The notes under the pieces are model-generated. The model did not search any database and was not told the origin of the DNA. It saw only the letters and a program-made list of their open reading frames with translations. From IMG/VR virus record IMGVR_UViG_3300042453_000219, positions 1 to 34,251 of that record: a stretch of DNA of 34,251 bases. One strand, 5' to 3'. The position numbers and the translations under genes are program-made. Below, one piece after another: positions 6,826-12,334 of the stretch. Numbering within the stretch: the stretch's first letter is position 1; each line of letters begins with the position of its first letter. Source of the DNA: a virus.

Positions 6826-7741
6826 GGTCAAACCAGGTCACGAACTTGTCGATTCCTGCCTGTACGGTAGTGGTGGGCGCGAACCAGAACTTATTTTCTA
6901 GCTTTGCAGTATTTGCACAGGTCATCATCATCTCGCCTTCATCTGGCTCGCTGTTAATCTTCTGCGCCCTCTTGCCGACCCGATCCTCGATGATCTTTAT
7001 AAACTCCGAAAGACGGATCATCTGCCCGCCCCCGATGTTATAGACCTGGTGACCTGTAGGCTCATGACCTACTACCCGTAGTATGCCCTCAACGATGTCG
7101 TCGATATAGGTAAAGTCTCGGAACATCCGCTGCTCGTCGTGGACGATGATCGGAAAGCCCTTCTTTATAGACTCCACAAACTTCCACGCCGCCATATCTG
7201 GCCTGCCCCAAGGTCCGTACACCGTAAAGAATCGAAGGCCGGTCAGGATCATCTGGTGATTCTGGGCGTAACTTTCTGCCATCTTTTCGTTCAACATCTT
7301 GGTCACGCCATACCAAGAAGTAGGCCTCATCTCCTGAGACTCGCAGAAAGGCGTTGAATTCGCCCCGTAGACCGATGAGGAGGACGCGTAGATGATAGGT
7401 ACATCGGAACCTCGGAAAGCCTCCAGAAGCCTGTAAAAGCCCGTTACATTGCAATGGTAGGTTTGGTCTGGATTGTCTTTGCTGGCGCGGACTCCAGGCT
7501 GAGCAGCCAAATGGATGATCCCGTCGTAGTCGTCTGCAACTTCAGAGATGTCATCTAGGTCTAGCCGGTGAAAGACGAAAGTCTTATGGGCCTGTATGTC
7601 TTGCAACCTTCGCATCTTCAGCCGCACATCGTAGTAGGCATTTAGGTTGTCTATGCCGACGACCTCATTGCCTTCTTGGAGCAGTCTTTTACTTACCGCG
7701 TGGCCGATAAAGCCCGCGCATCCGGTGACTAGGTATCTCAT
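6812..7741 (-). CDS. NAD-dependent UDP-glucuronate 4-epimerase-like enzyme
   Basis: The 309-residue protein is an extended short-chain dehydrogenase. It has the NAD-binding GCAGFIG (G7-x2-G10-x2-G13), D31 after the second strand, HLAAQPGVRAS near residue 77, a Ser-rich strand at 119-123 and the catalytic Y144-x3-K148. The NAYYDVRLK stretch resembles CapI-type UDP-glucuronate 4-epimerases, which interconvert UDP-glucuronate and UDP-galacturonate. The active-site residues are intact. It is an unusual gene for the early replication operon, lying between small conserved phage genes. It probably supplies or alters a nucleotide sugar for the glycosyltransferases at 12.7 and 16.7-18.7 kb, though this link is inferred. 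Confidence 0.85.
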   Translation of the reverse strand: MRYLVTGCAGFIGHAVSKRLLQEGNEVVGIDNLNAYYDVRLKMRRLQDIQAHKTFVFHRLDLDDISEVADDYDGIIHLAAQPGVRASKDNPDQTYHCNVTGFYRLLEAFRGSDVPIIYASSSSVYGANSTPFCESQEMRPTSWYGVTKMLNEKMAESYAQNHQMILTGLRFFTVYGPWGRPDMAAWKFVESIKKGFPIIVHDEQRMFRDFTYIDDIVEGILRVVGHEPTGHQVYNIGGGQMIRLSEFIKIIEDRVGKRAQKINSEPDEGEMMMTCANTAKLENKFWFAPTTTVQAGIDKFVTWFDHDQV

Positions 7742-8073
7742 TGGGTAGCCCTATCTATTCCTCTATTACTGGCTTCGGTTGTCCTCCAGATGTCGATCCT
7801 TGCCTGGGCTGCGATGAGATGCCAGCGGAGTTTCTCCTCGGTCTCTACAGCAGCTTTCAGTCCTTCTAAAAGCTGAAGATACTCGGGATGCCGGTATGCG
7901 TCTCTTTCCTGCCCGCCGATGGTTGGCTCTGGGGAATGGGTCATAAGCATGGCCTTCTTGCTCTTGCGGAATTCCTCTAGGTATACGCGCTCGCTTTTGG
8001 CTTTGGCGAACTTTGCCGAGTGTTTGTAGATGTACTCGACGGCTTCGTTAGGATCTATTTTCTTATCCATCAT
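7738..8073 (-). CDS. Conserved phage protein of unknown function
   Basis: The 111-residue, charged, mostly helical protein contains KSERVYLEEFRKSKKAML and, later, EKLRWHLIAAQARIDIWRTTEASNRG. Proteins with this pattern are common in phage replication and recombination operons, but I know of no function for them. No catalytic motif, membrane segment or cysteine cluster is visible. It overlaps the downstream epimerase by ATGA and the upstream replication gene by four bases, so it belongs to the same leftward transcript. A small accessory factor for replication or recombination is a guess from context only. Confidence 0.65.
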   Translation of the reverse strand: MMDKKIDPNEAVEYIYKHSAKFAKAKSERVYLEEFRKSKKAMLMTHSPEPTIGGQERDAYRHPEYLQLLEGLKAAVETEEKLRWHLIAAQARIDIWRTTEASNRGIDRATQ

Positions 8074-8450
8074 GCAGCCCTCATGATCTGGTGCATGACT
8101 GCCTGCTTAAACTGCGGCCAGGACGGGAACTGATCTGGGGTGAGACCCAACTCTCTACCCTTTGCCTCTATACCGCTAGCACTCTCATGCCAAGGCTTCT
8201 CGTTCACTACATCCGGTAGCACTACTTCGTGCTGGTCTTCCCATCGTTCACCGCGTAGCCAAGTGGCTGCATGAGGGATGAACTGCCCACCGCCTCGCAT
8301 CCATTGTTCTGTCTGGCAAGCGAGCTTGATTGCCTTTATGACTTCCTCTACTGCTGGTCTTACTTTCTCTGTCTGCTTCCAGGCTTTTCTTGCTTCTGCC
8401 TTTGCTACCTTGCGTGGGTACTCTTTCCAGAATTTCTCGAAGTCTTCCAT
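8070..8450 (-). CDS. Replication initiation-like protein (lambda O C-terminal type)
   Basis: From ATG 8450 (AAAGGA upstream) the protein has 126 residues. It opens FEKFWKEYPRKVAKAEARKAW, continues with a helix around residue 35-50 and then FIPHAATWLRGERWED. This is a recurrent domain at the C-terminus of phage replication proteins and DnaT/primosome-like factors, where it helps load the host helicase. The usual N-terminal winged-helix origin-binding part is absent. In-frame starts at 8474 and 8537 would lengthen it only slightly and have poorer ribosome sites. It is the likely replication organiser here, and no phage polymerase or helicase gene was seen. Confidence 0.7.
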   Translation of the reverse strand: MEDFEKFWKEYPRKVAKAEARKAWKQTEKVRPAVEEVIKAIKLACQTEQWMRGGGQFIPHAATWLRGERWEDQHEVVLPDVVNEKPWHESASGIEAKGRELGLTPDQFPSWPQFKQAVMHQIMRAA

Positions 8451-8727
8451 TTGATTTTCCTTTCGTTTAGGCATAGCTTCCCCAAGGGTGGATAGCTCCC
8501 ACCTGATCCCAAGCCTTTCTTTTCTATACAGACTCATTTACTTAAGACTCTAGATACCCCATAAGGCAGCGATTCATTCATACAAGGCTTTGTCTCCACC
8601 GCTAGTGCCTTGTACTACCTGAGTCCCTCGCTGACAGGCTCAGACCTAAACGGGGGTGTAACCGCTAGGTGTCTTTATTGCGATTCAGCCGATGCAGGCC
8701 ACCAACTAACGTGTCGCGGACGGTTGG
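8451..8727. other. Non-coding structured stretch upstream of the replication gene
   Basis: I see no convincing gene here. It contains three inverted repeats: ACCAAC (8701-8706) with GTTGGT (8723-8728), TACAAGGC (8581-8588) with GCCTTGTA (8607-8614), and CTGAG (8619-8623) with CTCAG (8639-8643). ACCGCTAG occurs at 8598-8605 and 8661-8668. The same octamer also occurs inside the replication gene at 8172-8179, but it turns up elsewhere by codon use too. The stretch could be a leader RNA or an origin region. Neither is shown. Confidence 0.45.
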
Positions 8728-8949
8728 TTATGACTCTGGCTTAACTTCAACCAGATTCACCTTCTCGCCTTCTGTCTCTGCTCGAATGATAGTCATAAGG
8801 ATGGTCGCAGGCTTATCAAACTTCTTAGATAAACGAGCCGCTTCCTCTATCGCTTCAGTAAGGGTGCGATGCTTAACGCGTGGTGGCCAGGCCCCATCGG
8901 AGAGATGGACCATATAAAAATGGTTTGGTACTGGCCTACGTTTAGACAT
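8728..8949 (-). CDS. Small conserved phage protein behind the attenuator
   Basis: The 73-residue basic protein begins MSKRRPVPNHFYMVHL and has a predicted beta-alpha-beta core with a helix at TEAIEEAARLSKKF, then an ILMTIIRAETEGE strand. Similar short proteins with an F-Y-x-VH opening occur in many phages without known function. Its ATG comes directly after seven U residues of a terminator-like stem. Its only ribosome site (AAAGGG on the minus strand, plus positions 8957-8962) lies inside that stem, so expression should depend on how the leader folds. It is the first gene behind the leader and is followed by the non-coding stretch and the replication gene. Confidence 0.65.
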   Translation of the reverse strand: MSKRRPVPNHFYMVHLSDGAWPPRVKHRTLTEAIEEAARLSKKFDKPATILMTIIRAETEGEKVNLVEVKPES

Positions 8950-9057
8950 AAAAAAACCCTTTATCAGAGACTTGGGCTTGACAGGCCAGCACCTGACTAG
9001 GTGAAGGTGCGTACAAGCCCCTGATAAAGGGTTCTTACCTACCTAGTCAAATGCTGG
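8950..9057 (-). promoter_or_regulatory. Candidate transcription attenuator / structured leader
   Basis: On the minus strand two helices compete. The terminator helix pairs 9021-9033 with 8955-8967 (13 bp, perfect) and 9014-9020 with 8974-8980 (7 bp), and is followed by U7 (8956-8950). The alternative helix pairs 9041-9057 with 8986-9002 over 17 consecutive positions, two of them G-U. Its 3' half is in the terminator loop and its 5' half is upstream, so both cannot form fully. The ribosome site of the next gene is in the terminator 3' arm. This is the layout of an attenuator or riboswitch expression platform. The signal it would sense is unknown. Confidence 0.6.
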
Positions 9058-9078
9058 AGCGTCACTTCCAACACTACA

Positions 9079-9108
9079 AGTATACAGTAGATCAAGATCA
9101 GAACTCAA
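9079..9108 (-). promoter_or_regulatory. Candidate sigma-70 promoter for the leader
   Basis: On the minus strand a -35 box TTGAGT (9103-9108) is 18 bases from a -10 box TATACT (9079-9084). Transcription would begin near 9072-9075 and run into the structured leader. It overlaps the last codons of the gene ending at 9098. The match is decent but not ideal, and no experiment supports it. Confidence 0.45.
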
Positions 9109-9409
9109 ATATTTTCACTTCCCACCGTCCCGCCTTGTTCTTAGCCCAGCCGTGGACCTCCATCTTCCACCCTGCCCGCAAGACCGCAGGCCAGTTCTCA
9201 TGCTCGCTGATCTTGGCGATCCTAGCCGCCATATTTGACCGGCTTGTCGTCTGGACCCCAAGAGTTAGGGATTCCCCTATTGCCAATATGTCTACGAACC
9301 CGAAAAGATCGTTTCGCACCCTGGCAAAAGGGTTCCAATGCTCCACGATGGCGGCGGTAAGCCCTCGCTCCCGCACTAGAGCCAAAGATCTTTGGGTCGG
9401 TGAACTCAT
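9098..9409 (-). CDS. PD-(D/E)XK-like protein, possibly inactive
   Basis: From ATG 9409 (AAAAGG upstream) the protein has 103 residues. It carries ARVRNDLFGFVDILAI (D40) and, on the next strand, VQTTSRSN (Q53). This D...QxT arrangement recurs in small phage relatives of the restriction-endonuclease fold, where Q replaces the usual acidic residue. A GW-MEVHGW strand follows. It may be a small nuclease, a Holliday-junction-resolvase relative or a DNA-binding remnant. It is the first gene of the leftward arm, directly beside the divergent control region, which suits an early function. The start at 9457 would add 16 residues without a good ribosome site. Confidence 0.6.
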   Translation of the reverse strand: MSSPTQRSLALVRERGLTAAIVEHWNPFARVRNDLFGFVDILAIGESLTLGVQTTSRSNMAARIAKISEHENWPAVLRAGWKMEVHGWAKNKAGRWEVKIFEF

Positions 9410-9429
9410 AAGAAAACCTTTTCTTTCGG

Positions 9430-9497
9430 CAATAGATCGGTAAAAACATTTTATCAATAATCTATTGCATGATCTATTGTCCTATGTATAATAGATC
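9430..9497. promoter_or_regulatory. Cluster of four CAATAGATC-type operator-like sites
   Basis: CAATAGATC occurs at 9430-9438. Its inverse GATCTATTG is at 9471-9479, with one-mismatch copies at 9459-9467 (inverted) and 9489-9497 (direct). Two copies overlap the -35 and -10 boxes of the rightward promoter. Alternating orientation at a divergent control point looks like binding sites for a phage regulator, perhaps one of the HTH proteins encoded just downstream. Confidence 0.5.
9465..9492 (+). promoter_or_regulatory. Main rightward sigma-70 promoter
   Basis: TTGCAT (9465-9470) and a perfect TATAAT (9487-9492) are separated by 16 bases, and the nearest gene begins at 9534 behind AGGAGG. It is the best promoter match in the window and sits at the start of the 29.8-kb rightward arm. 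Confidence 0.7.
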
Positions 9498-9533
9498 TCA
9501 TTGGATCTACTCAACTCTCTCTTAGGAGGCTTT

Positions 9534-9740
9534 ATGCAAAACCAAACTTTCCAAATCGCCGACGGCTCTTTTATCGGTCTTGGCCACTATGTGGTCAACT
9601 TCTCAACCAAAGCTGTTGTGGTCGGTATCCATACCGATCTCAATGGCGAGCAATCGCCGATCCTACGGCAAGTAGGCGCAGGCAACAAACTTATAGGCGG
9701 CAAGTGGGTCGCCAATCCAAAGTTTTGCAGTAAAGCGTAA
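9534..9740 (+). CDS. Small early protein, unknown function
   Basis: The 68-residue protein is the first gene of the rightward arm. It starts at ATG 9534 behind a consensus AGGAGG (9524-9529) about 40 bases from the main promoter, so it should be strongly made early in infection. It is predicted to be mostly beta, with GSFIGLGHYVVNF and KAVVVGIHTDLNG, and ends KFCSKA. No motif gives a function. The strong signals suggest a host-takeover or regulatory factor needed in large amounts, but this is inference from position only. A GC-rich UUCG hairpin follows its stop. Confidence 0.7.
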   Translation: MQNQTFQIADGSFIGLGHYVVNFSTKAVVVGIHTDLNGEQSPILRQVGAGNKLIGGKWVANPKFCSKA

Positions 9741-9743
9741 ACC

Positions 9744-9761
9744 TGGGGGCTTCGGCCCCCA
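9744..9761 (+). other. GC-rich UUCG hairpin between early genes
   Basis: TGGGGGC (9744-9750) pairs with GCCCCCA (9755-9761) around a TTCG tetraloop, an extra-stable RNA hairpin. No T-tract follows, so full termination is unlikely. It could protect the upstream message from 3' decay or lower expression of the downstream genes. Confidence 0.6.
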
Positions 9762-9779
9762 TAAACCAAGGAGAAAGAA

Positions 9780-10028
9780 ATGGATGACTTACAGCAACTG
9801 AGCAACCACGAGCAAGAAGTTCTGCAAAAGAAGATGGACCGTCCTGCTTACTACAAGAACGAAGACTGGGACGAAACTCTGGAACTTCGAGTGTTTCCGC
9901 TTAACGAAAAAGAAATCTTTTTATCGGTTCGCACCGGAAGCCTACAGGCCAAGTTCAACATCAAAAAAGAAGACGCGCTCGATCTTGCCGAGCGTCTTAT
10001 CTACGCCGTTAAGTACCAGTCGCTATGA
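9780..10028 (+). CDS. Conserved early protein, unknown function
   Basis: The 82-residue acidic protein starts at ATG 9780 behind AAGGAG. An N-terminal helix (QQLSNHEQEVLQKKM) is followed by beta strands in DETLELRVFPL and KEIFLSVRTGS and a C-terminal helix EDALDLAERLIYAV. A small alpha-beta fold is likely. No known active-site or DNA-binding motif is seen. The stop overlaps the ATG of the HTH gene, so the two are probably made together. It could be a partner or antagonist of the HTH protein, but this is only suggested by the overlap. Confidence 0.65.
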   Translation: MDDLQQLSNHEQEVLQKKMDRPAYYKNEDWDETLELRVFPLNEKEIFLSVRTGSLQAKFNIKKEDALDLAERLIYAVKYQSL

Positions 10029-10225
10029 GCCAACACACTTGGATACTTAACGCTCTCCAGAAAGGGCCTATCACGGCTCTGGACGCGCTCAAAGGTTGCG
10101 GGAGTATGAAGCTAGCCACCCGCATCTCTGAGCTTAAGCGCCAGGGTCACCCAATAACCACAGAGATGGTCTACATGGGCGAGAAGCGGTTCGCCCGCTA
10201 CAGACTGATAAAGGGGAAGAAATGA
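10025..10225 (+). CDS. Helix-turn-helix protein (HTH_39 type)
   Basis: The 66-residue protein is almost entirely one winged-helix unit: WILNALQKGPITALDALKGC, then KLATRISELKRQGHPI and a strand ending ARYRLIKGKK. This is the pattern of HTH_39 (PF14090), common next to phage replication and recombination genes. It probably binds DNA, either as a regulator or as a replication accessory. It is a candidate binder of the CAATAGATC sites about 0.55 kb upstream. It overlaps its neighbours by ATGA on both sides, so it is coupled to the annealing protein gene downstream. Confidence 0.75.
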   Translation: MSQHTWILNALQKGPITALDALKGCGSMKLATRISELKRQGHPITTEMVYMGEKRFARYRLIKGKK

Positions 10226-10782
10226 GCAACTACACAACGCTGGCCGCAATAGATGTCAGCAAGTGGACCGAGAAGAAAGGCCCGCACAAGCTCGAATACT
10301 TGAGCTGGCCTATCGCAGTCGACTTTCTGATGAAAGCCGATCCGACTGCAACGTGGGAGTTCCACGAGCCGCAGGCGTTCTCAGATACGTTGATGGTCAG
10401 CTGCACCGTGACCGCCTTTGGCAAACCCATGACCATGCACTTGCCGGTAATGGATCACACCAACAAGGCGGTTAAAAACCCAGACGCGTTCATTGTCAAC
10501 AAGAACATGATGCGCTGCCTAGTGAAAGCCATTGCCTGTCACGGTCTCGGAATACGGGTCTACGCGGGCGAGGACTTACCTACAGAAACACCAGCAGCAC
10601 CAACAACCATTGACATTACAGACGACCTTATTGCCATAGAAGAATCAGGAGACCTAGATGAACTACAAAAGATTTTCACGGTTGCGTACAACAAGGCTCG
10701 CGCCTACCCCGATGCTTTACAAAAGCTCACCGAAGTTAAGGATCGAAAGAAAAAGATTCTGGGAAGCCTTGGGGGTCAGTAG
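10222..10782 (+). CDS. Single-strand annealing protein, Sak/DUF1071 type
   Basis: The 186-residue protein matches DUF1071 (PF06378), a branch of phage single-strand annealing proteins. It opens with DVSKWTEKKG and LEYLSWPIAVDFL, has a beta region around VSCTVTAFGKPM, and carries the diagnostic MMRCLVKAIACHGLG followed by YAGEDLP near residue 115. Such proteins pair complementary strands after exonuclease resection. The C-terminal 60 residues are a helical acidic tail. Its natural partners, the RecB-like exonuclease and SSB, are in the leftward arm, so the recombination set is split between the two arms. Confidence 0.85.
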   Translation: MSNYTTLAAIDVSKWTEKKGPHKLEYLSWPIAVDFLMKADPTATWEFHEPQAFSDTLMVSCTVTAFGKPMTMHLPVMDHTNKAVKNPDAFIVNKNMMRCLVKAIACHGLGIRVYAGEDLPTETPAAPTTIDITDDLIAIEESGDLDELQKIFTVAYNKARAYPDALQKLTEVKDRKKKILGSLGGQ

Positions 10783-10842
10783 TCTCTTTATAAGCCTGAC
10801 AATTCTTGTCCTTTTTGTTCCAGAACTATTGAGGTGATGACT

Positions 10843-11142
10843 ATGAAACAGAAACACGCAGCCCTGATAAAAGCCTGGGCAGATGGCGCAAAGATCCAGA
10901 CGAAGAACGAATCTGGCGAATGGATCGACATTAACTTCCCCGACTGGCTCGATGGCAAGTACCGCCTAAAGCCAAAAGAGAAACGCAAGTCTAACGAGTA
11001 CAACATCCAGATCGTCCGCTACAAAGACGCCAGGCTCGGATTCAATTACCGAACCCAACGCTACAGCGACAAGTTCAAGCCGAATGTGAAGATCAAGTTC
11101 GACCGCTACGGGAAACTTATGTCGGTGGAGATGCTGCCGTGA
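10843..11142 (+). CDS. Conserved phage protein, unknown function
   Basis: ATG 10843 is preferred because GAGGTG ends six bases upstream. Starts at 10834 and 10837 overlap that site. The 99-residue product begins KQKHAALIKAWADGAKIQ and continues with ESGEWIDI and W-DGKYRLKP. This opening is common in short phage proteins describing a small domain after a helix, often with unknown role. The second half is rich in Tyr, Lys and Arg and predicted to be beta. The 60-base gap before it is one of the few in this arm, but I see no good promoter there. The stop overlaps the next start by GTGA. Confidence 0.65.
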   Translation: MKQKHAALIKAWADGAKIQTKNESGEWIDINFPDWLDGKYRLKPKEKRKSNEYNIQIVRYKDARLGFNYRTQRYSDKFKPNVKIKFDRYGKLMSVEMLP

Positions 11143-11510
11143 TAACGATCAAGCAATACGCCAAGAAAAAAAAGATCTCTGAGCGCACAGCCAGAAAGCA
11201 ACTGGACCGCAAGGTTGATCTTGGTCAAATGGAAAGAGAGAAAGGCCCAAATAACTGCTATGTCTATTACGAACCCAAATCCCAAGACTTCCGATGGCAC
11301 GACCCGTTCAACAAGATTTCGCTGGCACGATCCGTTCCGAAAAACGAAGGGAAGAATACCAAGGCCGTGGAAAGACCCGCGCAAGTACAGGAGCAAAAAC
11401 CGCTGGCCATTAATGGCCAGGCAGTCGCTTATTCTTCACCTTTACAACATTGGTTTGAACACCTACGACGTCGCAGAGCTAATGCAAATCACGGTAGCAA
11501 CCCTGCATAA
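11139..11510 (+). CDS. HTH protein whose frame appears to be left at about 11316
   Basis: The start is GTG 11139, overlapping the previous stop. The frame runs 123 residues. The first 59 look real: a helix-turn-helix-like region ITIKQYAKKKKISERTARKQL, then NCYVYYEP and FRWHDPFN. After base 11316 this frame becomes low-complexity and shadow-like (an RRRRANANH stretch), while the frame one base over becomes clearly coding. A single protein made by moving to the other frame at the 28-bp duplication, a truncated first protein, and a sequencing error are all possible. The first half probably binds DNA. Confidence 0.55.
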   Translation: MITIKQYAKKKKISERTARKQLDRKVDLGQMEREKGPNNCYVYYEPKSQDFRWHDPFNKISLARSVPKNEGKNTKAVERPAQVQEQKPLAINGQAVAYSSPLQHWFEHLRRRRANANHGSNPA

Positions 11511-11607
11511 GCATAAGAGCCGCATCTACTACAAGCTCGACGTCAACAACATAAACGACGCAATAAAAAAGGGGATAAGAATTGAACTGCCCGCAATGCG
11601 AAAGTAA
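11260..11607 (+). CDS. GerE/LuxR-type HTH regulator in an overlapping frame
   Basis: This frame is one base ahead of the previous gene. Its convincing part begins about 11317 with FRWHDPFRK, passes a basic Trp/Arg-rich linker and ends in a LuxR-type HTH: YNIGLNTYDVAELMQITVAT, then KHKSRIYYKLDV. The spacing matches GerE domains that bind promoter DNA. The first ATG is 11260, but its ribosome site is poor and residues before 11317 look out of frame. It may therefore be made by a frame switch from the upstream gene. It is a candidate regulator of late genes. It overlaps the zinc-ribbon gene by 26 bases. Confidence 0.6.
   Translation: MSITNPNPKTSDGTTRSTRFRWHDPFRKTKGRIPRPWKDPRKYRSKNRWPLMARQSLILHLYNIGLNTYDVAELMQITVATLHKHKSRIYYKLDVNNINDAIKKGIRIELPAMRK
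11289..11344 (+). repeat. Diverged 28-bp tandem repeat encoding FRWHDPF in two frames
   Basis: 11289-11316 and 11317-11344 match at 21 of 28 positions. The first copy reads FRWHDPF in the frame of the gene starting at 11139. The second reads FRWHDPF in the next frame, because 28 is not a multiple of three. All three differences within the shared seven codons are synonymous. Confidence 0.85.
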
Positions 11608-11755
11608 GAACATTAAAACAAAAGATGTTCGCAGCTTCCGCGACCCTAACTACGATTTCTTTTATGTAGAGCGTAGACGGGTCTGCTTAGACTGCGAGCA
11701 TCAATTTAAGACTATAGAGATGGACATAATCGACTACGAAAGGATGATCAAATGA
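11582..11755 (+). CDS. NrdR-like zinc-ribbon protein
   Basis: A 57-residue protein starts at TTG 11582 with a purine-rich GGGGAT upstream. It has CPQC near the start and CLDC about 30 residues later, with the linking VERRRVC and FKTIE segments. This layout closely follows the N-terminal zinc ribbon of the ribonucleotide reductase repressor NrdR, but the ATP-cone domain is absent. It could bind DNA directly or block host NrdR to keep dNTP synthesis on. No phage ribonucleotide reductase gene is in the window. It overlaps the next gene by ATGA. The start codon is uncertain, but the domain is clear. Confidence 0.7.
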   Translation: MNCPQCESKNIKTKDVRSFRDPNYDFFYVERRRVCLDCEHQFKTIEMDIIDYERMIK

Positions 11756-11904
11756 GTGCAACCACTACAGAATTAGAAGCTCTAAAGCGTGAATGGGTCA
11801 GCCTGACCGACGAGGAGTTTGAGCAGATCCTAAAAGAACTCAGCCACGACCCACGTTTATTGGCAATAGAAATAGAAGCACGACTAACGGAGAAAAATAT
11901 ATGA
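11752..11904 (+). CDS. Small helical protein, unknown
   Basis: The 50-residue acidic, helical protein begins MSATTTELEALKREW and contains LTDEEFEQILKEL. Both ends are coupled by ATGA overlaps to neighbouring genes, which argues for translation. The short acidic helices are typical of early phage accessory proteins. No fold or function can be assigned. Confidence 0.55.
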   Translation: MSATTTELEALKREWVSLTDEEFEQILKELSHDPRLLAIEIEARLTEKNI

Positions 11905-12068
11905 CCTACGAAGCACTTAAACTTGCACTAGAAGCACTCCAGAAGGGCTTTCCGAATATCGCAGAAGCCTTCCTAAAAGAAGGCATTGCACACGAGGAGA
12001 AACGCCAGCAAGATCTGGAAGAAGAAATAGAAAGAATGGTCCACAACAATATGGCAAAGGGGCAATGA
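11901..12068 (+). CDS. Small helical protein, unknown
   Basis: The 55-residue protein begins MTYEALKLALEALQKG, continues IAEAFLKEGIAHEEKRQQDLEEEIERM, and is one or two charged helices. The opening is a frequent one in short phage proteins without known function. It starts on the ATGA overlap with the gene before it. The charged second helix could form a coiled coil. Confidence 0.55.
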   Translation: MTYEALKLALEALQKGFPNIAEAFLKEGIAHEEKRQQDLEEEIERMVHNNMAKGQ

Positions 12069-12091
12069 TGCAACACACCCACGGAGGCATC

Positions 12092-12334
12092 ATGAGAATG
12101 GCAAAGACGGAGACATACTGGATGGGCTTTGCGCTAGGCGTACTTTTAACCCTGCTCACGGTCTTGGCCGCAGATAAGATGTTCAGCAAGCACGAATCCT
12201 TACAGACCGCCCTAGACCTTCCTACGGACATTGTGAAGTCTTATAACTTGGGAATAAAGGACGCACTCAAAACCAACCCCCCTAGCTGGGAACTAGAACA
12301 AACTTGTTTAGAACTATGGAGCAATAAAAAATGA
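12092..12334 (+). CDS. Small single-span membrane protein
   Basis: From ATG 12092 (GGAGG at 12083-12087) the protein has 80 residues. The ATGs at 12065 and 12098 are alternatives. One strong N-terminal membrane segment, YWMGFALGVLLTLLTVLAA, is followed by a soluble part of about 55 residues with two Cys/Trp-containing segments near the end. The layout suggests N-in with the tail outside the cytoplasm, or a signal anchor. No lipobox is visible. Function is unknown; early phage membrane proteins sometimes act in superinfection exclusion. Confidence 0.6.
   Translation: MRMAKTETYWMGFALGVLLTLLTVLAADKMFSKHESLQTALDLPTDIVKSYNLGIKDALKTNPPSWELEQTCLELWSNKK

Noticed and set aside
8172-8668. ACCGCTAG as replication iterons
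   Set aside because: Only three copies occur here with irregular spacing, and the octamer also occurs in the capsid gene, so chance and codon use explain it well enough.
8640-8727. Possible tRNA in the non-coding stretch
   Set aside because: Short stems exist, but I could not build a cloverleaf with T-arm, anticodon arm and acceptor in the right order.
9000-10000. Lysogeny module (CI/Cro, integrase, attachment site)
   Set aside because: The divergent layout resembles one, but no recombinase, repressor-sized HTH gene or attachment-like core was found anywhere in the circle.
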